Positions 1 through 4,809 of a DNA stretch of 5,034 nt are shown piece after piece. The DNA comes from Candidatus Adiutrix sp. GTDB taxonomy: Bacteria > Desulfobacterota > Desulfarculia > Adiutricales > Adiutricaceae. How positions within the stretch are numbered: position 1 is the stretch's first letter; each line of letters begins with the position of its first letter. A program made the position numbers and the translations under genes. The notes below the pieces were generated by a model. The model was given only the letters and a program-made list of their open reading frames with translations. It searched no databases and was not told where the DNA came from. The stretch spans positions 1 to 5,034 of the forward strand of contig JAISRV010000346.1 in assembly GCA_031273445.1 (NCBI GenBank), in the 5' to 3' direction.

Positions 1-1
1 G

Positions 2-613
2 GACGGCACGGTCTGGGATAGGGCCGAACTCTTCGCCCACAGCTTCCACGGCACGGCCGGCGACGACACTCTGATTCTGCAAACTGCCGCTATTTTCGAA
101 GCCGGCGCCGGCGACGATACGATTACCGGCAGCAGCGGCAACGACGCCCTGTACGGCGAAGCCGGGAACGACACCCTTAGAGGCGAAGCCGGCAACGACT
201 TGCTGGATGGCGGCGCGGGCAACGATACTCTAACCGGCGGGGCGGGAGACGACACCTACCTCTTCCGGCCCGGCGACGGTCAGGACGCCATCAACAACGC
301 CGGCGGCGGCAGCGATCTGCTGAGGTTCGAGGACATCAGTCCGGAAGATCTGTGGTTTGAAAAATCCGGCAATCACCTGACCATCGGTCTGATCGGCAGT
401 AATGATCAGGTCACGGTCAACAACTGGTATGCCGGCGATTACAAGATCGACTCCATTGAAGCCGCCAACTATGTTCTGGTCGAAAACATGATGGCCCAAA
501 TGGTTCAGGCCCTGGCTGTGTTCGGCGCCCCGGCCGGGTCGGACGGCGGCTGGACGACTGAGCAGGAGGAAGCTCTGGCCCCGATTCTGAGTTCCTACTG
601 GCAGCCCAAATAA
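2..613 (+). CDS. RTX-type calcium-binding secreted protein, C-terminal part (5' end outside window)
   Basis: Open from the window edge (frame starts at base 2) to TAA at 611-613, giving the last 203 residues of a larger protein. Residues 34-87 are six back-to-back RTX nonapeptides such as GEAGNDTLR and GGAGNDTLT, preceded by a degenerate copy (HGTAGDDTL, 16-24). These repeats fold into a calcium-binding beta-roll. Residues 88-143 (from FRPGDGQD through [15 protein letters not shown] to QVTVNNWY) match the haemolysin-type calcium-binding protein-related domain (PF06594 type). The tail is a helix-prone stretch ([19 protein letters not shown]) and ends SSYWQPK. Family knowledge says such proteins are exported by type I secretion using an uncleaved C-terminal signal; no ABC exporter, membrane fusion or outer-membrane gene lies in this window. 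The catalytic or adhesive N-terminal part is not visible, so enzyme, adhesin or S-layer roles cannot be separated. Confidence 0.93.
   Translation, partial: DGTVWDRAELFAHSFHGTAGDDTLILQTAAIFEAGAGDDTITGSSGNDALYGEAGNDTLRGEAGNDLLDGGAGNDTLTGGAGDDTYLFRPGDGQDAINNAGGGSDLLRFEDISPEDLWFEKSGNHLTIGLIGSNDQVTVNNWYAGDYKIDSIEAANYVLVENMMAQMVQALAVFGAPAGSDGGWTTEQEEALAPILSSYWQPK
101..262 (+). repeat. Six tandem 27-bp RTX repeat units
   Basis: Six contiguous 27-bp units each encode one GGxGxDxLx-type nonapeptide: [45 protein letters not shown] and GGAGDDTYL. Units 3 to 6 are closest to the consensus; the first two and the last have drifted. The run sits inside the exoprotein gene and forms its calcium-binding beta-roll. 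Confidence 0.9.
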
Positions 614-835
614 TATAGGTCCGGCTATTGAACAGCGCCAGGCCTCGGCGGCAAAAGATGGCGGCGACGCTGGAGGGTCTGCGCCATCAGTTCGCGCCGG
701 CGGTCAAAACCCTGGGCGAAACGGCCCGTTTCGGCGCCTCGGCCTCCACCGCGAGTTCAACCTCAAGAGGAATACACCAGCGTCATGGCCGGCTGGAGGA
801 ACGCCGGGCCGAGTGAGCTTCCTCACAGGAGCTCA
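614..835 (+). other. Intergenic stretch without an intact gene, possibly decayed coding sequence
   Basis: No frame on either strand gives a convincing protein with a ribosome binding site. On the plus strand protein-like pieces change frame. LEGLRHQFAPAVKTLGETA lies in the frame ending at 816. EEYTSVMAGWR lies in a second frame near 764-796. ELIKQYLARPAAPDG lies in the third frame from about 830. This could be a frameshifted gene remnant, or simply the open-frame bias of GC-rich DNA. No family was recognised. Confidence 0.3.
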
Positions 836-1012
836 TCAAACAGTATTTGGCCCGCCCTGCCGCCCCGGATGGGGCTTTTCTCGTTTTCCGCACATCTGCA
901 ATTTCAAAAATTCCGCCGGCGTCAGAATAAAAGCTTCTTGGGGATAATGCTTGTAGTGTCCGGTAATCAGGTCTGCTCCGGCGCTTTTGGCGGCGCCATA
1001 AAAAACGGTCAT
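836..1012 (-). pseudogene. PIN-domain (VapC-like) toxin, C-terminal remnant
   Basis: The minus strand encodes 58 residues from ATG 1012 to TGA 838-836. Residues 3-38 read VFYGAAKSAGADLITGH then YKHYPQEAFILTPAEFLKL. This is the typical end of PIN-domain RNase toxins: an AxxxGADxLITG segment, then KHYP, then ILTPAEFL. A full PIN protein has about 130-150 residues, with the acidic active-site residues mostly in the part missing here, so the piece cannot be an active toxin. The last 20 residues (after QMCGK) look like read-through into unrelated DNA. Its ATG is only 2 bases beyond the potC stop, so the missing 5' part was replaced by, or joined to, the end of potC. It could be translated by coupling to potC, but a function is unlikely. 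No antitoxin gene is visible. Confidence 0.6.
862..879 (+). terminator. Possible rho-independent terminator for the RTX gene transcript
   Basis: GCCCC (862-866), loop GGAT, GGGGC (871-875), followed directly by TTTTCTCGTTTT. The perfect 5-bp stem and T-rich tail point to plus-strand termination, about 250 bases after the RTX stop codon. The stem is short and the T run is broken, so this is a moderate call. There is no T tract on the minus side, so it would not stop pot transcripts. Confidence 0.4.
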
Positions 1013-1014
1013 CT

Positions 1015-1821
1015 TTAAGCGCCGTCCTGGCGGCGAAAGCGGCTTAGGCGTTCGGCGATGATGACCAGCATGACCGTAGCCAGCATCATCAGAGTCGAGA
1101 GGGCGTGGATTTCGGGGTTGAGGCCCCGGCGCAGGGAAGAGTAGATATATATGGGCAAGGTCACCGAGTCCGGCCCGTGGGCGAAAAAACTGATGATGAA
1201 ATCGTCCAGCGACAGGGTGAAAGCCAACATGGCCCCGGCCAGTATGCCCGGCAGCAGAAGAGGCAGCGTCACCCTTAAAAAAAGGTAGCTTCCGGTGGCG
1301 TAGAGGTCGCGGGCGGCTTCGTCTATGTCGCGGCCCAGAGCGGCCAGCCGGCTGCGCACGACTAAAGTGACGAAAGATATTTGAAAAGTCACATGGCCCA
1401 GAATCAAAGTGGTCATCCCCATGTCGAAACTGGAGGAAACCTGGCGCAGCAGACTGAAGACCAGGACGAGGGCGGCCGCCAGAATTATGTCGGGCGTGAC
1501 CACAGGCAGATGCACCAGAAGGTCCATGGCCCGATGGAGGCGCTTGGGCCAGGGAAAGCGATCCAGCCCCAGGGCCAGGGCCGTGCCCAGCACGGTGGCT
1601 ATGAGCGTGGAGACCACAGCCGCCAAAAGACTGTTTAAGGCCGCCTCCAAAATCGCTTCATTGGCCAGGAGGCGTTCATACCATTTCCAGGTGAAGCCGC
1701 GCCAGATAAAGCCGTATTTCGCGTCATTGACGGAAAATATGGCCACGGCCAGGGACGGCACATATAAAAATATCAGACTGAAAATAGCGATTACGGCCAC
1801 GACGGGTCGTTTTTTGTTCAT
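1015..1821 (-). CDS. potC: Spermidine/putrescine-type ABC transporter, permease PotC
   Basis: A 268-residue inner-membrane permease of the usual PotC size. Six hydrophobic segments are visible near residues 7-29, 60-85, 101-124, 136-155, 189-211 and 241-256. The cytoplasmic EAA loop (168-193: EAARDLYATG then LPLLLPGI) docks on the ATPase PotA. The SLDDFIISFF motif at 204-213 and the segment LPIYIYSSLRRGLNPEIHAL are characteristic of PotC. The start is ATG 1821, chosen because AAGGAG lies 8 bases upstream and because the hydrophobic N-terminus follows at once; the frame stays open further upstream but that part runs inside potB. The ATG overlaps the potB stop (ATGA), so translation is probably coupled. 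PotC pairs with PotB to form the channel. The true substrate (spermidine, putrescine or another compound of this importer family) cannot be read from the permease alone. Confidence 0.93.
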   Translation of the reverse strand: MNKKRPVVAVIAIFSLIFLYVPSLAVAIFSVNDAKYGFIWRGFTWKWYERLLANEAILEAALNSLLAAVVSTLIATVLGTALALGLDRFPWPKRLHRAMDLLVHLPVVTPDIILAAALVLVFSLLRQVSSSFDMGMTTLILGHVTFQISFVTLVVRSRLAALGRDIDEAARDLYATGSYLFLRVTLPLLLPGILAGAMLAFTLSLDDFIISFFAHGPDSVTLPIYIYSSLRRGLNPEIHALSTLMMLATVMLVIIAERLSRFRRQDGA

Positions 1822-2813
1822 GAACGCGTCTCCTTCCCCCGCCCTGACCCGGCCGCGCCTATCTCGCCTCCGGCATAGCGGCGGTAAAAGATCAGCCCGA
1901 GCATGGTCAGAAACATCAAGGCCAGACATAGCGCCGCGCCGAAAGGCCAGTCGCGGCTTTGGCCGAACTGATGCTGGATCAGGTTCCCGATCAGCATGTA
2001 TTTAGCCCCGCCCAGAAGGTCGGTGACCACGAACATGGCCATGGCCGGGATGAAAGTCACGATGACTCCCACCGTCAAGCCGGGCCGGGTCTGAGGCAGA
2101 ATGGCCTGGGTAAAAACCTGCCAACGGCTGGCGTAAAGGTCGCGGGCGGCTTCCAGCAATTCCCAGTTGAGGCGCTCGACGCTGGAATAGAGGGGCAGGG
2201 CCATAAAAGGGAGAAAGGTCGCGACCATGCCGAGGAAGGTGGCGACGGAACCGGGGTAAAGGGGAGCGCCCGCGGGGATGAAGCCCAGGAAGGCCATGAT
2301 TTTGGCCGGGGGCAACTGCGGGCTGAGGATGAGGAGCCAGGCGTAGGTGCGCACCACCACATTGGTCCAGAAGGGCACCACCAAGAGGAAAAGAAGCCAG
2401 GTGCGGGTCTTCGGCGGGCGGGAGGCGATATAGAAAGTCAGAGGATAGGCCAGGAGCGCGCATAAGGCCGTGGTCACCAGGCCGACCCAGAGGCTGCGCC
2501 CCAATATGATCAGGTAGTCCGGGCTCCAGCCAAAAAGGCCGTAACCCAAAAGCCGTCTGTAGTTTTCCAAAGTGAAAGCCCAACTGATATCGCCGAAGTC
2601 GCCCCGCCGGGCGAAGGACAGCGCCAACAGACCGAGAGTGGGCAAGGCCAGGAAAACCGACAGCCACAAAAGGCCCGGCCCTAAAAACGCCCCTCCCCGC
2701 AGGTGCAGATCTCTGAGGCGGTGGATGCCGCCATACCAGGTGAGAAAGCCTTTGGGCGGAAGGGCCTGTTTCGGCCCGCCCGGCGTCGGGGTAATGTTTT
2801 CGCTGCCCGCCAT
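1818..2813 (-). CDS. potB: Spermidine/putrescine-type ABC transporter, permease PotB
   Basis: A 331-residue inner-membrane permease. After a hydrophilic N-terminal extension of about 40 residues, longer than in E. coli PotB, come membrane segments near 43-67, 104-130, 138-163, 189-212, 246-266 and 295-311. The EAA loop is at 221-246 (EAARDLYAS then ILPQTRPGL), with Ser where the loop glycine is common. The C-terminal half carries the PotB hallmark LLGGAKYMLIGNLI and then QSRDWPFGAA, which match the E. coli PotB pattern from memory. The start is ATG 2813 with GGAGGT 8 bases upstream. It is the second gene of potABC, with the potC start overlapping its stop by 4 bases, and is separated from potA by 206 bases containing a strong hairpin. 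Together with PotC it forms the transmembrane path for a polyamine-like substrate. Confidence 0.93.
   Translation of the reverse strand: MAGSENITPTPGGPKQALPPKGFLTWYGGIHRLRDLHLRGGAFLGPGLLWLSVFLALPTLGLLALSFARRGDFGDISWAFTLENYRRLLGYGLFGWSPDYLIILGRSLWVGLVTTALCALLAYPLTFYIASRPPKTRTWLLFLLVVPFWTNVVVRTYAWLLILSPQLPPAKIMAFLGFIPAGAPLYPGSVATFLGMVATFLPFMALPLYSSVERLNWELLEAARDLYASRWQVFTQAILPQTRPGLTVGVIVTFIPAMAMFVVTDLLGGAKYMLIGNLIQHQFGQSRDWPFGAALCLALMFLTMLGLIFYRRYAGGEIGAAGSGRGKETRS
1830..1835 (-). promoter_or_regulatory. Ribosome binding site of potC
   Basis: AAGGAG on the minus strand, 8 bases before ATG 1821 and inside the 3' end of potB. It settles the potC start in favour of the MNKKRPVV N-terminus over the longer open frame. 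Confidence 0.85.
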
Positions 2814-2821
2814 TGACGCTT

Positions 2822-2827
2822 ACCTCC
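2822..2827 (-). promoter_or_regulatory. Ribosome binding site of potB
   Basis: GGAGGT on the minus strand, 8 bases before ATG 2813. Having its own strong site means potB does not depend on coupling to the distant potA stop. Confidence 0.85.
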
Positions 2828-2964
2828 GAGGCTTCAGAATATTGACTCGCCGAATAAACATATTTTGGCCTGAAGGCTTGTCGGGGCTGGCCCTTATTAA
2901 ACCGTCGGCCCAAAATGAGAATTGCCGGGACAAACGCGCCTCTACGGGCCGACGACGCGAAAAT

Positions 2965-3003
2965 GCCGGCCCGGCCTCCCCTTTGGGGAAAGGCCGGGCC
3001 GGC
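2965..3003 (-). terminator. Strong GC-rich hairpin between potA and potB (partial terminator or attenuator)
   Basis: GCCGGCCCGGCCT (2965-2977) pairs perfectly over 13 bp with AGGCCGGGCCGGC (2991-3003). Inside, CCCC (2978-2981) pairs with GGGG (2985-2988) around a TTT loop, leaving an AA bulge. It begins 16 bases after the potA stop codon. Downstream on the minus strand comes ATTTTCG, a short T tract, so termination may be partial and would lower potBC relative to potA. On the plus strand TTTC follows, also weak. It could instead stabilise the 3' end of the potA message. The rest of the 2814-3019 gap contains no gene; no clear potB promoter was found in it. Confidence 0.65.
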
Positions 3004-3019
3004 TTTCAGGTTAACAATA

Positions 3020-4108
3020 TCATTCCGTCAGAGACCGGTTTTCCAGAGCCACCAGATCTTCCGGGGGGAAGAAAAGGCTGACCTGATCGCCGGGGGCCAA
3101 GCGGCCTTTGCTGTGAGTGCGAACCCGCAGCCGTAAGGGGTCAAGGCAGTCGTTCCGTTCGCTGGCCGCGGCCAGCCACAAGTCCAGGCTCTGCCCCCGA
3201 TAAATGGCCTCGCGCACTTCGGCCTGCACCCAGTTGGCGTCGCTTTGCGGAGCGTCGCCCAGAAGGATGTGTTCGGGCCTGATGGCCAGGGCGCCTTCAT
3301 CCCACTGGGGGGCAGTCGAAAGGTCGAAAGAGCCAAGGGTGGTCACTACCCGGCCGCCGTCGCGGCGAGCCTGGATGATGTTGGCCGCCCCCAGGAATTC
3401 CGCCACAAACTTGTTGCGCGGTTTGGAATAAACTTCCCGAGGATCGCCGACCTGTTCCACCAGACCGTCTTTCATAACGGCGATGCGGTCGGAAACGACC
3501 ATGGCTTCATCTTGGTCATGGGTTACGAGAATAAAAGTCTGGCCGACGGCGCGCTGGAGACGGCGCAGGTCTTCCTGCACCTGGGCGCGCAGGCGCGCGT
3601 CCAGAGCGCTCATGGGTTCGTCGAGTAAAAGGATGTCCGGGTTATTGACCAGAGCCCTGGCCAGGGCTACTCTCTGCTTTTGTCCGCCGGACAGTTGATG
3701 GGGATAACGTTTTTCCAGGCCTAAAAGGTCCAGCATTTCCAGGTTTTCGACAACGCGCTTCCTCACCTCGGGAGGCTCGACGTTGCGGGCTTTCAGGCCG
3801 AAAGCCACATTCTCGAAAACATTAAGGTGAGGGAACAGGGCGTAACTCTGAAAAACCGTGTTCACCTGGCGTTTGGCCGCAGGCAGTCGGGTTATGTCCC
3901 GGCCGCCCAAAAAGACATGCCCGGAATCTGGCAATTCCAAGCCGGCAATTATGCGCAACAAAGTGGTTTTCCCACAACCGGAAGGGCCGAGCAAAGTAAA
4001 AAACTCGCCCTTACGAACCTCTAAGTCAACGCCTTTCAAGGCTTTGTGGCTGCCGAAGCTTTTTTGGACCTGCGCCACGAAAAGTCCCAATTCAATCTGG
4101 CCTGTCAA
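3020..4108 (-). CDS. potA: Spermidine/putrescine-type ABC transporter, ATP-binding subunit PotA
   Basis: A 362-residue cytoplasmic ATPase that powers the PotB-PotC importer. All nucleotide-binding motifs are intact: Walker A GPSGCGKT (41-48), Q-loop Gln87 in VFQSYALFPH, signature LSGGQ (139-143), Walker B ILLLDE (159-164), D-loop SALD (167-170) and switch His197 in VTHDQDEA. The region after about residue 240 (AEFLGAANII onward, with AIRPEHILL) is the regulatory TOBE-type domain of this importer class. Length is close to that of E. coli PotA. The only start giving the full N-terminus is TTG 4108, since a stop lies three codons upstream in frame; a GTG at 4078 would be too late for the first beta strand and has no ribosome binding site. 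It is the first gene of potABC, behind a long leader. CysA, FbpC or other ATPases of the same class look similar, but the PotB/PotC neighbours favour PotA. Confidence 0.94.
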   Translation of the reverse strand: MTGQIELGLFVAQVQKSFGSHKALKGVDLEVRKGEFFTLLGPSGCGKTTLLRIIAGLELPDSGHVFLGGRDITRLPAAKRQVNTVFQSYALFPHLNVFENVAFGLKARNVEPPEVRKRVVENLEMLDLLGLEKRYPHQLSGGQKQRVALARALVNNPDILLLDEPMSALDARLRAQVQEDLRRLQRAVGQTFILVTHDQDEAMVVSDRIAVMKDGLVEQVGDPREVYSKPRNKFVAEFLGAANIIQARRDGGRVVTTLGSFDLSTAPQWDEGALAIRPEHILLGDAPQSDANWVQAEVREAIYRGQSLDLWLAAASERNDCLDPLRLRVRTHSKGRLAPGDQVSLFFPPEDLVALENRSLTE

Positions 4109-4118
4109 TTCCTCTCAT
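4092..4118 (-). CDS. Possible 8-codon upstream leader peptide overlapping the potA start
   Basis: ATG 4118 to TGA 4094-4092 encodes MRGIDRPD. It sits just behind AAGGGAGG and overlaps the first 17 bases of potA in a different frame, so ribosomes ending here could re-initiate at TTG 4108. The overlap geometry is clear, but such a short frame can occur by chance. Confidence 0.25.
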   Translation of the reverse strand: MRGIDRPD

Positions 4119-4121
4119 ATG

Positions 4122-4129
4122 CCTCCCTT
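4122..4129 (-). promoter_or_regulatory. Ribosome binding site region of potA
   Basis: AAGGGAGG on the minus strand is the only strong site ahead of potA. It is 13 bases before the TTG start at 4108, which is long, but close to an ATG at 4118. That ATG opens an 8-codon frame (MRGIDRPD) ending at 4092 and overlapping the potA start in another frame. A second purine run, AGAGGA (4110-4115), touches the TTG. The arrangement suggests a leader peptide coupled to potA, or a one-base shift that moved the original ATG out of frame. Confidence 0.5.
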
Positions 4130-4149
4130 TACCCGTTTTCAGTCCATAT

Positions 4150-4284
4150 TGGTTCGCTTCTTCTTTTGGGCCGAACAAAAGCGCCGTTTCAGATGGTTTC
4201 GGAAGTTCGGGAGCTGCCCTCCCTTCACGGCTTTTATGTCGCCGTAATCTGAAACGGTCAAAGTGCCTCTGTTCGAGCGAACCA
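4150..4284 (-). ncRNA. Candidate structured 5' leader RNA of potA (cis-regulatory element, class not recognised)
   Basis: Nested inverted repeats in the potA leader give a multibranch fold on the minus-strand RNA. The outer stem pairs 4277-4284 with 4150-4157 (8 bp, UGGUUCGC/GCGAACCA). A long perfect stem pairs 4247-4257 with 4184-4194 (11 bp, CCGUUUCAGAU/AUCUGAAACGG). Its 52-base interior holds two hairpins: ACGGC/GCCGU (4227-4231 with 4241-4245) and GGGAG/CUCCC (4209-4213 with 4219-4223). On the 3' side, a further hairpin CUUUUG/CAAAAG (4163-4168 with 4176-4181) lies inside the outer stem. The element is downstream of both candidate promoters and ends about 20 bases before the ribosome binding site, the usual position of a riboswitch or protein-binding leader. 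Consensus motifs of riboswitch classes I can recall, such as TPP, were not seen. The pairing was done by eye, without energy calculation. Confidence 0.45.
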
Positions 4285-4327
4285 GGACCGGATAACACCC
4301 CTGACAGGATGTTCATGTGAGTCGCTT

Positions 4328-4356
4328 TTTTTAACACAACGCGAAGTCGACGTCAA
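4328..4356 (-). promoter_or_regulatory. Candidate proximal sigma70 promoter of potABC
   Basis: On the minus strand TTGACG (4356-4351), a 17-base spacer and TAAAAA (4333-4328). The -35 box has 5 of 6 consensus bases and the -10 box has 4 of 6. The predicted start near 4321 leaves a leader of about 210 bases that includes the whole structured element. Confidence 0.45.
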
Positions 4357-4394
4357 GCTGTTTCCGACACGGTGAATTTTTTCGCGTATGTTTA

Positions 4395-4423
4395 ATGATA
4401 AGCCCTCTCGCTTTTTATGTCAA
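4395..4423 (-). promoter_or_regulatory. Near-consensus distal sigma70 promoter of potABC
   Basis: On the minus strand a perfect TTGACA (4423-4418), a 17-base spacer and TATCAT (4400-4395; 5 of 6 bases). This is the best promoter match in the window. The predicted start near 4388 gives a leader of about 280 bases, so this and the proximal promoter would act in tandem. Confidence 0.6.
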
Positions 4424-4575
4424 TAATTCTTGGAGTCGGGCTTCGGCCGGCGGTTTTTTCTTTTTCCGTCGCAAAGCCTACCCGCCGCCTGACGCGCGGC
4501 GATTTTTGCCGGCAAGTGACTGTGATTATTATGAAGATGCCGTCATCCGGCGATTTAGGACAAACCCATTTAGAC
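4424..4575 (+). other. Intergenic DNA between the divergent promoters, no gene seen
   Basis: No convincing reading frame on either strand. On the plus strand a small imperfect stem with a TTCG loop (about 4437-4450) is followed by GCGGTTTTTTC, a weak terminator-like shape that would face transcription coming through from the pot side. A short inverted repeat GCCG/CGGC lies at 4539-4551. Neither has an obvious client gene. Confidence 0.4.
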
Positions 4576-4619
4576 CCAATATATTGTGGTTATAAATATT
4601 TTTTTCCAATATAATGTGG
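4576..4619 (+). repeat. Pair of 14-bp AT-rich direct repeats, candidate regulator binding sites
   Basis: CCAATATATTGTGG (4576-4589) recurs as CCAATATAATGTGG (4606-4619), 13 of 14 bases identical and exactly 30 bases apart, about three helical turns. The first copy contains the perfect palindrome CAATATATTG (4577-4586). The second contains TATAAT (4610-4615), which could itself be a plus-strand -10 box, although no good -35 lies at the right distance. The pair ends 10 bases before the TTGACA of the downstream promoter, a usual place for an activator or repressor bound on one face of the DNA. Confidence 0.5.
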
Positions 4620-4629
4620 CAGAGCCGGC

Positions 4630-4658
4630 TTGACATTTGCAAGAACGGCTGTTATGTC
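4630..4658 (+). promoter_or_regulatory. Candidate sigma70 promoter for the right-hand gene
   Basis: A perfect TTGACA (4630-4635), a 17-base spacer and TATGTC (4653-4658), a weak -10 box (first three bases match). TATAAC at 4659-4664 is a better hexamer, but its spacer would be 23 bases. The inverted repeat GTTAT-gtct-ATAAC (4651-4664) covers the -10 region and may be an operator. The predicted start near 4665 leaves about 145 untranslated bases before the ATG at 4810. Confidence 0.45.
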
Positions 4659-4687
4659 TATAACAGAGACGTTTGGCCGCCTGCCGT

Positions 4688-4717
4688 GTCGGGCCGGCCC
4701 GGCGCCGACGAATTTTT
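4688..4717 (+). terminator. Terminator-like hairpin in the leader of the right-hand gene
   Basis: GTCGG (4688-4692) pairs with CCGAC (4705-4709), and GCC (4693-4695) can pair with GGC (4701-4703) with one bulged base. GAATTTTTC follows. The palindrome GGGCCGGCCC (4691-4700) lies in the loop side and offers a competing fold. It is only about 25 bases after the predicted start of transcription, so it may work as an attenuator rather than a true gene end. Confidence 0.35.
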
Positions 4718-4809
4718 CATCTGCCATATTGCGCAAGGGCGCGCGGATTTGCGGCCGTGGTTCGGCCCCGGCGTTTTTGAAATGGAGAAGGCTGACGCCG
4801 AATTTTATT

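Noticed and set aside
101..262. CRISPR array or satellite repeat
   Set aside because: The 27-bp periodicity has no spacers and is fully explained by the coding nonapeptides of the RTX protein.
1409..2005. 198-residue plus-strand open frame opposite potC
   Set aside because: It is antisense to potC and the end of potB, is rich in Arg and Ser as expected of a shadow frame in GC-rich DNA, and has no ribosome binding site or recognisable motif.
2002..2913. 303-residue minus-strand open frame overlapping potB in another frame
   Set aside because: The product is Pro, Arg and Gly rich with no domain, while the overlapping potB frame has full family signatures and a proper ribosome binding site.
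4271..4282. Self-complementary GTTCGAGCGAAC as an independent operator
   Set aside because: Part of it pairs more extensively with 4150-4157 as the outer stem of the leader fold; it remains possible as a competing hairpin, but there is no reason to call it a protein site.
4092..4337. 81-residue minus-strand frame covering the potA leader
   Set aside because: Its start falls in the spacer of the proximal promoter, and the sequence is better explained by RNA stems. Only its last eight codons, behind the ribosome binding site, are considered further.
4437..4460. Plus-strand terminator (TTCG-loop stem followed by GCGGTTTTTTC)
   Set aside because: The stem has only four pairs with a bulge, the T run starts several bases after the stem, and no plus-strand gene lies upstream for it to end.
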